Source: Selenomonadales bacterium UBA7018 (lineage in GTDB: Bacteria > Bacillota > Negativicutes > Selenomonadales > Selenomonadaceae). Taken from it: a stretch of 37,872 nt of DNA. Position 1 is the first letter of the stretch. Each line of letters opens with the position of its first letter. Below are positions 32,203 through 37,872 of this stretch, one piece after another. Position numbers and translations under genes: made by a program. The stretch covers positions 13,037-50,908 of the forward strand of contig DJWY01000010.1 in NCBI GenBank assembly GCA_002448305.1, read 5' to 3'. A model generated the notes under the pieces. The model ran no database searches and was not told the origin of the DNA. It worked only from the letters and a program-made list of their open reading frames with translations.

Positions 32203-33171
32203 ATGCTAATGGCGAATATCAGTACAGCAAATGCTTACGACTTAAAGGAAATTTCTTTGCGCGAGTTCGACGACGTTTGGTTTGGCAATGCGCAAGATAA
32301 CAATGCAAAAACCGGAGTGACTGTCGCAATTTTCCCGAAGGGTGCTCTTTGCGGCGTAGAAATTAGCGGTGGGAGTCCTGCTTCGCGTGAAACGCCAGTG
32401 ATTAATCCTATGACTGCGCCCACTCCCGTTAATGCGATTGTTTTATCAGGCGGCTCGGCTTATGGTCTGGCGGCGTCTGATGGCGTGATGAGTTGGCTGG
32501 AAGAACACGGAATTGGTTACGAAACGGGCGCGGCTCTCGTTCCTATCGTCGTGCAAAGTTGTATTTACGATTTAGCTTACGGCTCTGCGACAATTCGTCC
32601 CGATGCGGCTATGGGGCGTGCTGCTTGCGAGGCGGCTTATCGTCACGAAGAAATTTTTAGCGGTTCGGTTGGCGCGGGCACGGGCGCGACCGTCGGCAAA
32701 TTCGGCGGCATGAATCGCGCAATGAAAGCCGGACTCGGTGTTTACGCTGTTCAGCTTGGCGACTTGAAAATTGCCGCGCTGGTCGTCGTCAATGCGGTAG
32801 GTGACGTTTACGACGAACGCACCGGAAAAATAATCGCCGGTCTTTTGACTGAGGACGGGAAAAATTTTGCAGACTCTCGCGCCGAACTTTACAAACTTAA
32901 TACGGCAAATCCCTTGTCTAATCGCGAAAACACTACGATTGGAATGATTATCACCAATGGAAAATTCGACAAGGCGCAACTTACGAAGATTGCTTCCATG
33001 ACGCAAAACGCTTTTGCCCGTTCAATTAAGCCCGTCGGAACGCTTTTTGACGGCGATACGATTTACGCGGCGTCAGTCGGTGAAGTTTCTGCAGATTTAA
33101 ACATGGCCGGCACGCTTGCGGCGGAAGTTATGAGCGAGGCAATTCGCCGTTCTGTAGTTTTAAATAAATAA
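32203..33171 (+). CDS. P1 family (S58/DmpA-NylC type) N-terminal nucleophile hydrolase
   Basis: A 322-residue hydrolase of the group that includes the DmpA aminopeptidase and nylon-oligomer hydrolase NylC. These are made as one chain and cleave themselves to expose a Ser/Thr nucleophile. Here the likely cleavage is N243-T244 within RENTTIGMIITN, matching the Asn-Thr site of NylC. Other family blocks are KTGVTVAIFPKG, VNAIVLSGGSAYGLAA, and GSVGAGTGATVGKFGG. ATG 32203 has GGAG 8 bases upstream. The start is not secure, and there is no convincing signal peptide. The physiological substrate is unknown. Confidence 0.88.
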   Translation: MLMANISTANAYDLKEISLREFDDVWFGNAQDNNAKTGVTVAIFPKGALCGVEISGGSPASRETPVINPMTAPTPVNAIVLSGGSAYGLAASDGVMSWLEEHGIGYETGAALVPIVVQSCIYDLAYGSATIRPDAAMGRAACEAAYRHEEIFSGSVGAGTGATVGKFGGMNRAMKAGLGVYAVQLGDLKIAALVVVNAVGDVYDERTGKIIAGLLTEDGKNFADSRAELYKLNTANPLSNRENTTIGMIITNGKFDKAQLTKIASMTQNAFARSIKPVGTLFDGDTIYAASVGEVSADLNMAGTLAAEVMSEAIRRSVVLNK

Positions 33172-33184
33172 AGGGGAAATGACA

Positions 33185-35146
33185 TTGAATAAAAACGCAG
33201 TTGAACTATTAGCACCGGCGGGGCAATGGGAATCGTTAGTTGCGGCGATTGAGGCGGGCGCGGACGCGGTTTATCTCGGCGGCAAAGCTTTTAATATGCG
33301 CGTTCACCGCACGGATTTTAATTTCGATGACGAGCAACTAAAAGCGGCGATTGAATTCGCGCACGCTCGCGGCGTTAAAATTTACATCACGCTAAACAAT
33401 TTAATCAGCGCGGAAGAAATCGCGCCGCTTGAAAAATATCTGGCTTATCTAAACGAAATTCAGCCCGATTCAATTTTAGTTCAAGACTTAGCGGTTATAA
33501 ATCTCGTCCGCAAGCTCGGCATAAAAATTCCAATGCACGCCTCCGTTATGATGAATACGCACAATTTCCACGCCGTCGAACTGCTTAAAAAGTTCGGAAT
33601 AACTCGCGTAGTTGTCGGGCGTGAATTGACGTTGACGGAAGTTTCACTGCTAAAAGAACGCACCGGCATTGAAGTCGAATATTTTATGCATGGCGATATG
33701 TGCTTTGCGGAGTCGGGGCAATGCATTCATTCGGGTGTAGTTTTCGGGCAGAGTGGTAATCGCGGGCGTTGCATGAAGCCTTGCCGCTGGACTTACAAAC
33801 TTATCGACGAGGCGACTGGTGCGACGCTTAATGATTGGTCTTATAAACTCGCGCTCAATGATATGTGCATGTTTAGAAATATTCCCGACCTAATTCAAGC
33901 GGGCGTCACGAGTTTTAAAATTGAAGGGCGTATGCGTCCGCCGGAATTTGTTCGCCGTTTGGTGACGACATATCGGCGCGAAATTGATTCTTATCTTGCC
34001 GACCCGACCGGCTACAGCGTCAATGAGGAGCGTTGGCAAGTTCTGTATAAAAATCGGGTGCGCGACTTCACGACGACTTTTGCATTTGGTGCGCCGACGG
34101 TTAAGGACATTGGCATAACGGGCGAGCGCGAGCCACGAATTTTTTCCCGCGCAGTTGCTGAACCTGCCTTTGATGATGACGCCGTCAAAGAAATTTTTTC
34201 TTCAGAACGGGCGATTAAAAGTTCTGGCAAGCCGAAATTATCTGCGCGGGTTTCGACGCTTGAAAGTGCGAAGGCGGCATTAAAAAACGGCGCGGATATG
34301 ATTTACGTTGGCGGGGAAGTTTTTAAGCCTCTCAAGTCTTGGAGGCTTTCCGAATTAAAAAAAGCCGTAGAATTAGCTCACGACTTAGGGAAGAAAATTA
34401 TTCTGGCAACGCCGCGCACGTCTAAGGATAAAGACCTTGCCGAGTTGAAACTGCAATTAGGAATGTGGAATGAGGAATTAGGAATTAAATCGCGTAATCA
34501 TTCCTCATTCCTAATTCCTAATTCCAAATTGCTTTTTGACGGCGTACTTGTCGGGAATTTGGGCGCATTGAACTTGATAAAAACTTTGACGGACGCGCCG
34601 ATTTATGCGGACGTATCGTTCAGCGTGTTTAATCCTGTCGCCGCCGATTTTCTTAAGCAACTTGGAGCAGTTCAGGCGACCGCGTCTCTTGAATTGAGTT
34701 TCGCGCAAGTTCGGAGCGTCGTTGAAAATTCACCGTTGCCGATTGAAATTATCATTCACGGCGCGACGGAATCAATGATTTGCGACCATGACTTTGCCAA
34801 ACTTTATCTGCCAGATTATGACGAGTTTGCGACGCCGGAAAAATTGAATCGGTATTACGCGCTTGAAGACGAAGCGGGCGAAATTCATTCTTTGCGCGTC
34901 GACCAATTCAAGCGTTGGCATATTTTCTTTGGCAAGGATTTATGCTTGTTGCCTTACGTCGAAAAATTTTTAGGCGCGGTGGCGTTGCGCATTGAGGCGC
35001 AGAATTATTCGCCCAAAATTACCGCGCAGGTTGTTAAAGCTTATCGCGACGCAATCGACGGAATTTCTAATTCCAAATTCCTAATTCCTAATTGCCGTTT
35101 AGGTGCGGGGGTTTATCGTTTCAAGCAGAGCAAGAATTCAATTTAG
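33185..35146 (+). CDS. peptidase U32 family protein with in-frame repeat insertions
   Basis: A 653-residue U32 family protein. The N-terminal domain has 'ELLAPAGQWESLVAAIEAGADAVYLG' (TIM-barrel-like), the signature EYFMHGDMCFAESGQC and a cysteine-rich stretch (RGRCMKPCRW) of the kind that binds an iron-sulfur cluster in related RlhA/UbiU-type proteins, so it could be an RNA or cofactor hydroxylase instead of a protease. TTG 33185 is chosen with AAGGGG 8 bases upstream. Two heptamer repeat islands lie inside the frame and encode NEELGIK...SSFLIPNSK (about residues 425-448) and SNSKFLIPN near the C-terminus. Its stop overlaps the stop of the convergent radical SAM gene. Confidence 0.88.
   Translation: MNKNAVELLAPAGQWESLVAAIEAGADAVYLGGKAFNMRVHRTDFNFDDEQLKAAIEFAHARGVKIYITLNNLISAEEIAPLEKYLAYLNEIQPDSILVQDLAVINLVRKLGIKIPMHASVMMNTHNFHAVELLKKFGITRVVVGRELTLTEVSLLKERTGIEVEYFMHGDMCFAESGQCIHSGVVFGQSGNRGRCMKPCRWTYKLIDEATGATLNDWSYKLALNDMCMFRNIPDLIQAGVTSFKIEGRMRPPEFVRRLVTTYRREIDSYLADPTGYSVNEERWQVLYKNRVRDFTTTFAFGAPTVKDIGITGEREPRIFSRAVAEPAFDDDAVKEIFSSERAIKSSGKPKLSARVSTLESAKAALKNGADMIYVGGEVFKPLKSWRLSELKKAVELAHDLGKKIILATPRTSKDKDLAELKLQLGMWNEELGIKSRNHSSFLIPNSKLLFDGVLVGNLGALNLIKTLTDAPIYADVSFSVFNPVAADFLKQLGAVQATASLELSFAQVRSVVENSPLPIEIIIHGATESMICDHDFAKLYLPDYDEFATPEKLNRYYALEDEAGEIHSLRVDQFKRWHIFFGKDLCLLPYVEKFLGAVALRIEAQNYSPKITAQVVKAYRDAIDGISNSKFLIPNCRLGAGVYRFKQSKNSI
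34454..34528. repeat. heptamer repeat island 5, in frame inside the U32 gene
   Basis: Units AATTAGG, AATGTGG, AATGAGG, AATTAGG, then after 15 bases the inverted set CATTCCT, CATTCCT, AATTCCT, AATTCC. The two arms can pair as a hairpin. The codons run without a stop because variant units replace AATTAGG/CCTAATT where TAG or TAA would fall in frame. Confidence 0.85.
35061..35095. repeat. heptamer repeat island 6, in frame near the end of the U32 gene
   Basis: Units AATTTCT, AATTCCA, AATTCCT, AATTCCT, AATTGCC. CCA replaces CCT where TAA would have been read in frame. Confidence 0.8.
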
Positions 35147-35802
35147 CTGTCTTCGTAGGGGCGGACACGCAGAGTTAATCCGCGTTCGTCGCAAATTTTC
35201 TGGCAAGCTAAAATTTCTTCGGGTGGAGTAACTTTATCGACGACAGTCAAGACGACGTGCGGCACGAAATTTTTCATATGCTCGGCGAAAGTCAACATGG
35301 CGGCGAAAGATTTAATCCCATAAGCGGCGCGGGTGATTCTGAAATATTTTTCAGCAGTCGCGGCATTGAGACTAATTGACGCAGTGTCCAGAATATTTTC
35401 AAAGTCCGGCGCGATTTCCCGTCCGTGATAAAGTTCGCCTAAGCCGTTCGTATTAAGGCGCGTCGGCATATTCGGACGAAATTTTTTGACGTAAGCTAAC
35501 AGCTCCAGAAGTTCAGCAAGTCTAATCGTCGGCTCGCCGAAGCCGCAAAAAACCACTTCCTTGACTACTTGCCAAGATGCGGCGTCAAGTTCGGCTTTGA
35601 CTTCAGCAACGGTCGGTTCGCGCTCCAGCCAAAGGCTTGACTCTTTAGCCATAGATTTTTTTTGACGCAGGCAAAAGACGCAATCGCAGTTGCAACGATT
35701 AGTTAAATTTATGTAAAGCCCGCGTGGCGTCGTAGAATCAATTTTCAAACTTTCAGCGAGTGGAAGATATTTCCCACCCTTATGCGTCGCGTAGATAATC
35801 AT
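35143..35802 (-). CDS. radical SAM protein of the TatD-associated type
   Basis: A 219-residue short radical SAM enzyme. The cluster motif is C37-x3-C41-x2-C44 within TNRCNCDCVFCLRQ, with an extra cysteine at C39; the SAM-binding FCGFGEPT follows at about 90. Length and opening (LYINLTNRCNCDC) resemble the 'TatD family-linked' radical SAM group, but no tatD gene is next to it here. The reaction is unknown. ATG 35802 has AAGGAGTG upstream. It converges with the U32 gene: the two stop codons overlap (TTAG at 35143-35146), and no terminator lies between them. Confidence 0.85.
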   Translation of the reverse strand: MIIYATHKGGKYLPLAESLKIDSTTPRGLYINLTNRCNCDCVFCLRQKKSMAKESSLWLEREPTVAEVKAELDAASWQVVKEVVFCGFGEPTIRLAELLELLAYVKKFRPNMPTRLNTNGLGELYHGREIAPDFENILDTASISLNAATAEKYFRITRAAYGIKSFAAMLTFAEHMKNFVPHVVLTVVDKVTPPEEILACQKICDERGLTLRVRPYEDS

Positions 35803-35814
35803 TTAAATCACTCC

Positions 35815-35843
35815 TTGACTTGTTTATAGCTTTGTGATAAATT
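35815..35843 (+). promoter_or_regulatory. promoter candidate for the antisense RNA
   Basis: TTGACT (35815-35820), 17 bases, TAAATT (35838-35843). The spacer end and -10 box (AGCTTTGTGATAAATTTT, from 35828) match 17 of 18 bases of the dhaK promoter at 36144-36161. Confidence 0.55.
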
Positions 35844-35849
35844 TTCAAT

Positions 35850-35950
35850 ATCAAAAAGACAATTTTGATGGCAGGTAGTCCGATTTGGGCTCCTTCCTCG
35901 TTAATAGTACATTAGACGATTCTTGAGCCGGTGGAGCGGCTTATTTTTTT
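35850..35950 (+). ncRNA. candidate antisense RNA of a type I toxin-antitoxin pair
   Basis: An inferred RNA of about 100 bases, from the promoter at 35815-35843 to the terminator at 35924-35950, with no reading frame of note. Its 3' end is complementary to the end of the holin-like peptide message on the other strand. It also carries CTCCTTCCTCG (35890-35900), which can pair with nine bases (AGGAAGGAG) covering the peptide's ribosome binding site. Convergent genes with two regions of complementarity are the layout of the Fst/RNAII antitoxin. There is no direct evidence of transcription. Confidence 0.5.
35924..35950 (+). terminator. terminator of the antisense RNA, overlapping the peptide stop codon
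   Basis: TGAGCCG (35924-35930) pairs with CGGCTTA (35937-35943, one G-T) around GTGGAG, then seven T. The peptide gene's stop codon (35941-35943) is part of the stem. Confidence 0.75.
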
Positions 35951-36027
35951 CCGTTAAGGTATGTCAGCAACGCTATAATGAACGTTCCGATGTTAGACAC
36001 GTGGTCAATCCAATCGAAGAAATCCAT
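35941..36027 (-). CDS. 28-residue holin-like hydrophobic peptide (candidate type I toxin)
   Basis: A tiny gene not found by ordinary length cut-offs: an acidic/aromatic start (MDFFDWIDHVS), a hydrophobic core NIGTFIIALLTYL, and a basic NGKK end. Size and pattern match the 'putative holin-like toxin' peptides of Firmicutes (Hol-Tox/Fst/TxpA type), which insert in the membrane. ATG 36027 has an exceptionally strong AAGGAGGTG 5 bases upstream. A CTTCCT/AGGAAG hairpin (36041-36055) directly precedes and partly covers that site, as in toxins with restrained translation. It has its own promoter at 36088-36116 and a convergent antisense RNA. Family membership is by eye. Confidence 0.72.
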   Translation of the reverse strand: MDFFDWIDHVSNIGTFIIALLTYLNGKK

Positions 36028-36036
36028 ACGCGTCAC

Positions 36037-36055
36037 CTCCTTCCTTCGAGGAAGA
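36037..36055 (-). promoter_or_regulatory. ribosome-site hairpin and direct repeat of the holin-like peptide gene
   Basis: On the minus strand CTTCCT-CGA-AGGAAG forms a short stem whose 3' arm runs into the GGAGG site. On the plus strand the same stretch begins CTCCTTCC, a direct copy of 35890-35897 in the antisense RNA region. Confidence 0.6.
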
Positions 36056-36087
36056 AAGCCGGCACATTGAACTAACCTGCCGCCACG

Positions 36088-36116
36088 ATATTAGCACAGC
36101 TTCAGAAGATTTTCAA
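36088..36116 (-). promoter_or_regulatory. promoter of the holin-like peptide gene
   Basis: Minus strand TTGAAA (36116-36111), 17 bases, TAATAT (36093-36088) with TG one base before the -10 box. The start would lie near 36081, giving a leader of about 55 bases. Confidence 0.6.
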
Positions 36117-36130
36117 TGTGAAATTAGCGA

Positions 36131-36159
36131 TTGACACGCTCAAAGCTTAGTGATAAATT
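36131..36159 (+). promoter_or_regulatory. promoter of dhaKLM
   Basis: TTGACA (36131-36136), 17 bases, TAAATT (36154-36159). Its 3' part AGCTTAGTGATAAATTTT is almost identical to the antisense RNA promoter 316 bases upstream. Confidence 0.65.
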
Positions 36160-36198
36160 TTTTGCACTAGGCTTTAATTTTTTGTGGGAGGGATTGTT

Positions 36199-37188
36199 AT
36201 GAAAAAGCTGATTAACTCGGTTGAGGCGGTCGAAGAACAGATGATTCAAGGGCTGGTGAAGTCCGCGCCGAAGAAACTCCGTAAGCTCGAATGCGGCAAT
36301 GTCGTCGTTCGCGCTGAGAAGAAAGAGAATAAAGTTGCGCTCGTAAGCGGCGGCGGCTCCGGTCATGAACCGTCGCACGGCGGCTTTGTCGGCAAAGGCA
36401 TGCTTGATTGCGCGGTTGCCGGAGCGGTTTTCACGTCGCCGACGCCCGATAAAATTTTCGAGGGCATTAAGGCAGTCGCGACTGATGCGGGCGTTCTTTG
36501 CATCGTCAAAAATTATACAGGCGACGTTCTTAACTTTGAAATGGCAATCGATATGGCGAGCGACGAAGACATAAAAGTTGATCACGTTGTTGTTAATGAC
36601 GATGTTGCCGTTCAGGACAGCCTTTATACGACGGGGCGTCGCGGCGTCGCGGGAACAGTTCTTGTCCACAAAATCGCCGGTGCTAAGGCGGAAGAAGGCG
36701 CAACTTTGGAAGAAGTCAAAGCCGTTGCGGAAAAAGTTATTGCTAACGTTCGGACAATGGGCATGGCAATTTCGCCTTGCACAGTGCCCGCCGCAGGTAA
36801 ACCCGGCTTTGAACTTTCCGAAAACGAAATGGAAATTGGCATAGGGATTCACGGCGAGCCAGGCACTCATCGCGACAAAATCGCTACCGCCGACGAAATC
36901 GCTAAAACTCTCCTTGATAAAATTCTTGCCGACATTGATTATAAAGGGCGCGAAGTCGTCGTACTCGTCAACGGCATGGGCGCAACGCCGCTTATGGAAC
37001 TTTATATAATTAATAACTTTGTGCAAGATTATCTTGCGGCGGCGGGCGTCAAAGTCTACGATACAATGGTTGGAAATTATATGACTTCGATTGAAATGGC
37101 AGGCTTTTCGCTAACGCTTCTGCGCCTTGACGACGAATTGAAAAAACTTTACGACGCGCCCGCAGATACGCCCGCGCTTAAGAGGTAA
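36199..37188 (+). CDS. dhaK: PEP-dependent dihydroxyacetone kinase subunit DhaK
   Basis: A 329-residue substrate-binding subunit. It binds dihydroxyacetone covalently through His218, visible in GIGIHGEPGTHR, and DhaL then transfers phosphate to it. VSGGGSGHEPSHGGFVGKGMLD (about 49-70) is the family signature. ATG 36199 is chosen with GGGAGGG 6 bases upstream; the in-frame GTG 36184 precedes that site. dhaL follows after four bases and dhaM after that, so this is the PTS-coupled system and not the ATP-dependent one. Confidence 0.96.
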   Translation: MKKLINSVEAVEEQMIQGLVKSAPKKLRKLECGNVVVRAEKKENKVALVSGGGSGHEPSHGGFVGKGMLDCAVAGAVFTSPTPDKIFEGIKAVATDAGVLCIVKNYTGDVLNFEMAIDMASDEDIKVDHVVVNDDVAVQDSLYTTGRRGVAGTVLVHKIAGAKAEEGATLEEVKAVAEKVIANVRTMGMAISPCTVPAAGKPGFELSENEMEIGIGIHGEPGTHRDKIATADEIAKTLLDKILADIDYKGREVVVLVNGMGATPLMELYIINNFVQDYLAAAGVKVYDTMVGNYMTSIEMAGFSLTLLRLDDELKKLYDAPADTPALKR

Positions 37189-37192
37189 GGAT

Positions 37193-37822
37193 ATGGACAA
37201 TAAGAAAATTTTGGAGATAATCGCCGCTATCGCCAAAAAGATTAAGGCGGAGAAAGATTTTCTGACCGAACTTGATAACGAAATCGGCGACGGCGATCAC
37301 GGCATAAATCTTGCTCGCGGTTTCAAGAGCGTTGAGGAAAAATTGCCGACCTTCGCCGATAAGGACATTGGCGCAATTCTTAAGGGCGTCGGCACGCAAC
37401 TCGTATCGACTGTCGGAGGTGCGTCGGGTCCGCTTTACGGTACAGCTTTCATGAAAGCGGGCAACGTTTGCAAAGGCAAAATGGAACTCACGGACGCAGA
37501 ATTTGTAGCGGCACTGGACGCGGCGATTGGCGGCGTTAAAATGCGCGGTAAAGCTGTCGAGGGCGAAAAGACTATGCTTGACGCGCTTTGTCCGGCTTAT
37601 AAGGCTTTAAAGGACGGCATTGACGGCGGCAAAGATTTAATCGCGGCATTAGCAGACGGCATTGATGCGGCGGCTAAAGGCGTTGAATATACCAAAACGA
37701 TAATCGCTACGAAAGGACGCGCAAGCTATCTTAAAGAGCGCAGTTTAGGACATCAAGACCCAGGCGCAACTTCGTCGCTGTTCATGTTGCAGACCGCGTT
37801 TGAAGTTTTGCAAAGGGGATAA
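37193..37822 (+). CDS. dhaL: PEP-dependent dihydroxyacetone kinase ADP-binding subunit DhaL
   Basis: A 209-residue subunit that keeps ADP permanently bound and passes phosphate from DhaM to dihydroxyacetone on DhaK. EIGDGDHGINLARGF supplies the aspartates that hold two magnesium ions; GGASGPLYGTAFM binds the nucleotide, and GHQDPGATS closes the domain. ATG 37193 has TAAGG upstream and is nearly contiguous with dhaK. Confidence 0.96.
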   Translation: MDNKKILEIIAAIAKKIKAEKDFLTELDNEIGDGDHGINLARGFKSVEEKLPTFADKDIGAILKGVGTQLVSTVGGASGPLYGTAFMKAGNVCKGKMELTDAEFVAALDAAIGGVKMRGKAVEGEKTMLDALCPAYKALKDGIDGGKDLIAALADGIDAAAKGVEYTKTIIATKGRASYLKERSLGHQDPGATSSLFMLQTAFEVLQRG

Positions 37823-37825
37823 GCT

Positions 37826-37872
37826 ATGGTCGGAATAGTGATAGTTTCGCACAGTCAAAAGCTTGCGGAAGG
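37826..37872 (+). CDS. dhaM: PTS-dependent phosphate donor DhaM, first residues (runs off right edge)
   Basis: Only the first 15 full codons are present: MVGIVIVSHSQKLAE. The opening strand and SHS match the phosphorylated histidine site of the EIIA-mannose-like domain of DhaM, which receives phosphate from HPr. ATG 37826 has AAGGGG upstream, three bases after the dhaL stop. Identity rests on this short motif and on gene order. Confidence 0.85.
   Translation, partial: MVGIVIVSHSQKLAE

Noticed and set aside
35803..35880. Promoter for the radical SAM gene (TTGAAA and TATAAA on the minus strand)
   Set aside because: The boxes are only about 14 bases apart, too close for a normal promoter; no better pair was found, so its promoter remains unassigned.
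36124..37026. Long open frame (300 codons) on the minus strand opposite dhaK
   Set aside because: It is the antisense shadow of a strongly supported dhaK; composition is His/Asn/Phe-rich and motif-free.

Overview
The window looks like a diderm, Gram-negative-staining Firmicute of the Negativicutes (Selenomonas/Anaerovibrio-like). This is inferred from gene content, not from a marker gene. Promoters and ribosome binding sites are of Firmicute type (TTGACA/TATAAT boxes, strong AGGAGG, many TTG starts), yet there is a Tad secretin, which needs an outer membrane, a complete MinCDE system, and a succinate/propionate-type fermentation set (two-subunit class I fumarase, b558-type succinate dehydrogenase/fumarate reductase, a 5S/OadA-like carboxyltransferase without a biotin domain). 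No rRNA, tRNA, insertion sequence, prophage or CRISPR array was seen.

Layout. 1-4376 (minus): an operon-like run of aminotransferase, DUF502 membrane protein, recO, polysaccharide deacetylase, TIGR04076-like protein and the start of glf. 4739-9480 (plus): fumarase alpha/beta and sdhCAB, closed by a strong hairpin. 9551-11218 (minus): fhs. 11326-22146 (minus): a Tad/Flp pilus cluster reading cpaB, secretin, two ParA-like ATPases, tadB, flp, tadE, tadA, tadC, then a diguanylate cyclase. 22232-22708 (minus): an orphan moaC. 22879-26821 (plus): a tight four-gene operon of LytR-CpsA-Psr protein, YrbL-like kinase-fold protein, four-helix membrane protein and a tubulin/FtsZ-like protein. 26884-28272 (minus): carboxyltransferase. 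28489-30294 (plus): minCDE. 30409-35146 (plus): OGT/SPINDLY-like glycosyltransferase, P1-family N-terminal hydrolase and a U32 peptidase. 35143-35802 (minus): radical SAM protein. 35803-36198: a gap that holds a 28-codon holin-like peptide gene and a probable convergent antisense RNA. 36199-end (plus): dhaK, dhaL and the start of dhaM.

The points most worth attention are: (1) the candidate type I toxin-antitoxin locus at 35815-36116, whose layout resembles the Fst/par arrangement; (2) the LCP/YrbL/membrane/tubulin-like operon, which I cannot match to a described system; (3) two adjacent Tad ATPases with complementary defects in their Walker A motifs, suggesting an obligate heterodimer; and (4) a family of heptanucleotide repeat islands scattered between genes, two of them lying in frame inside the U32 peptidase gene, with variant units where the standard unit would give a stop codon.

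All family assignments come from reading the translated sequence. No database search was possible. Promoters and hairpins were found by eye.
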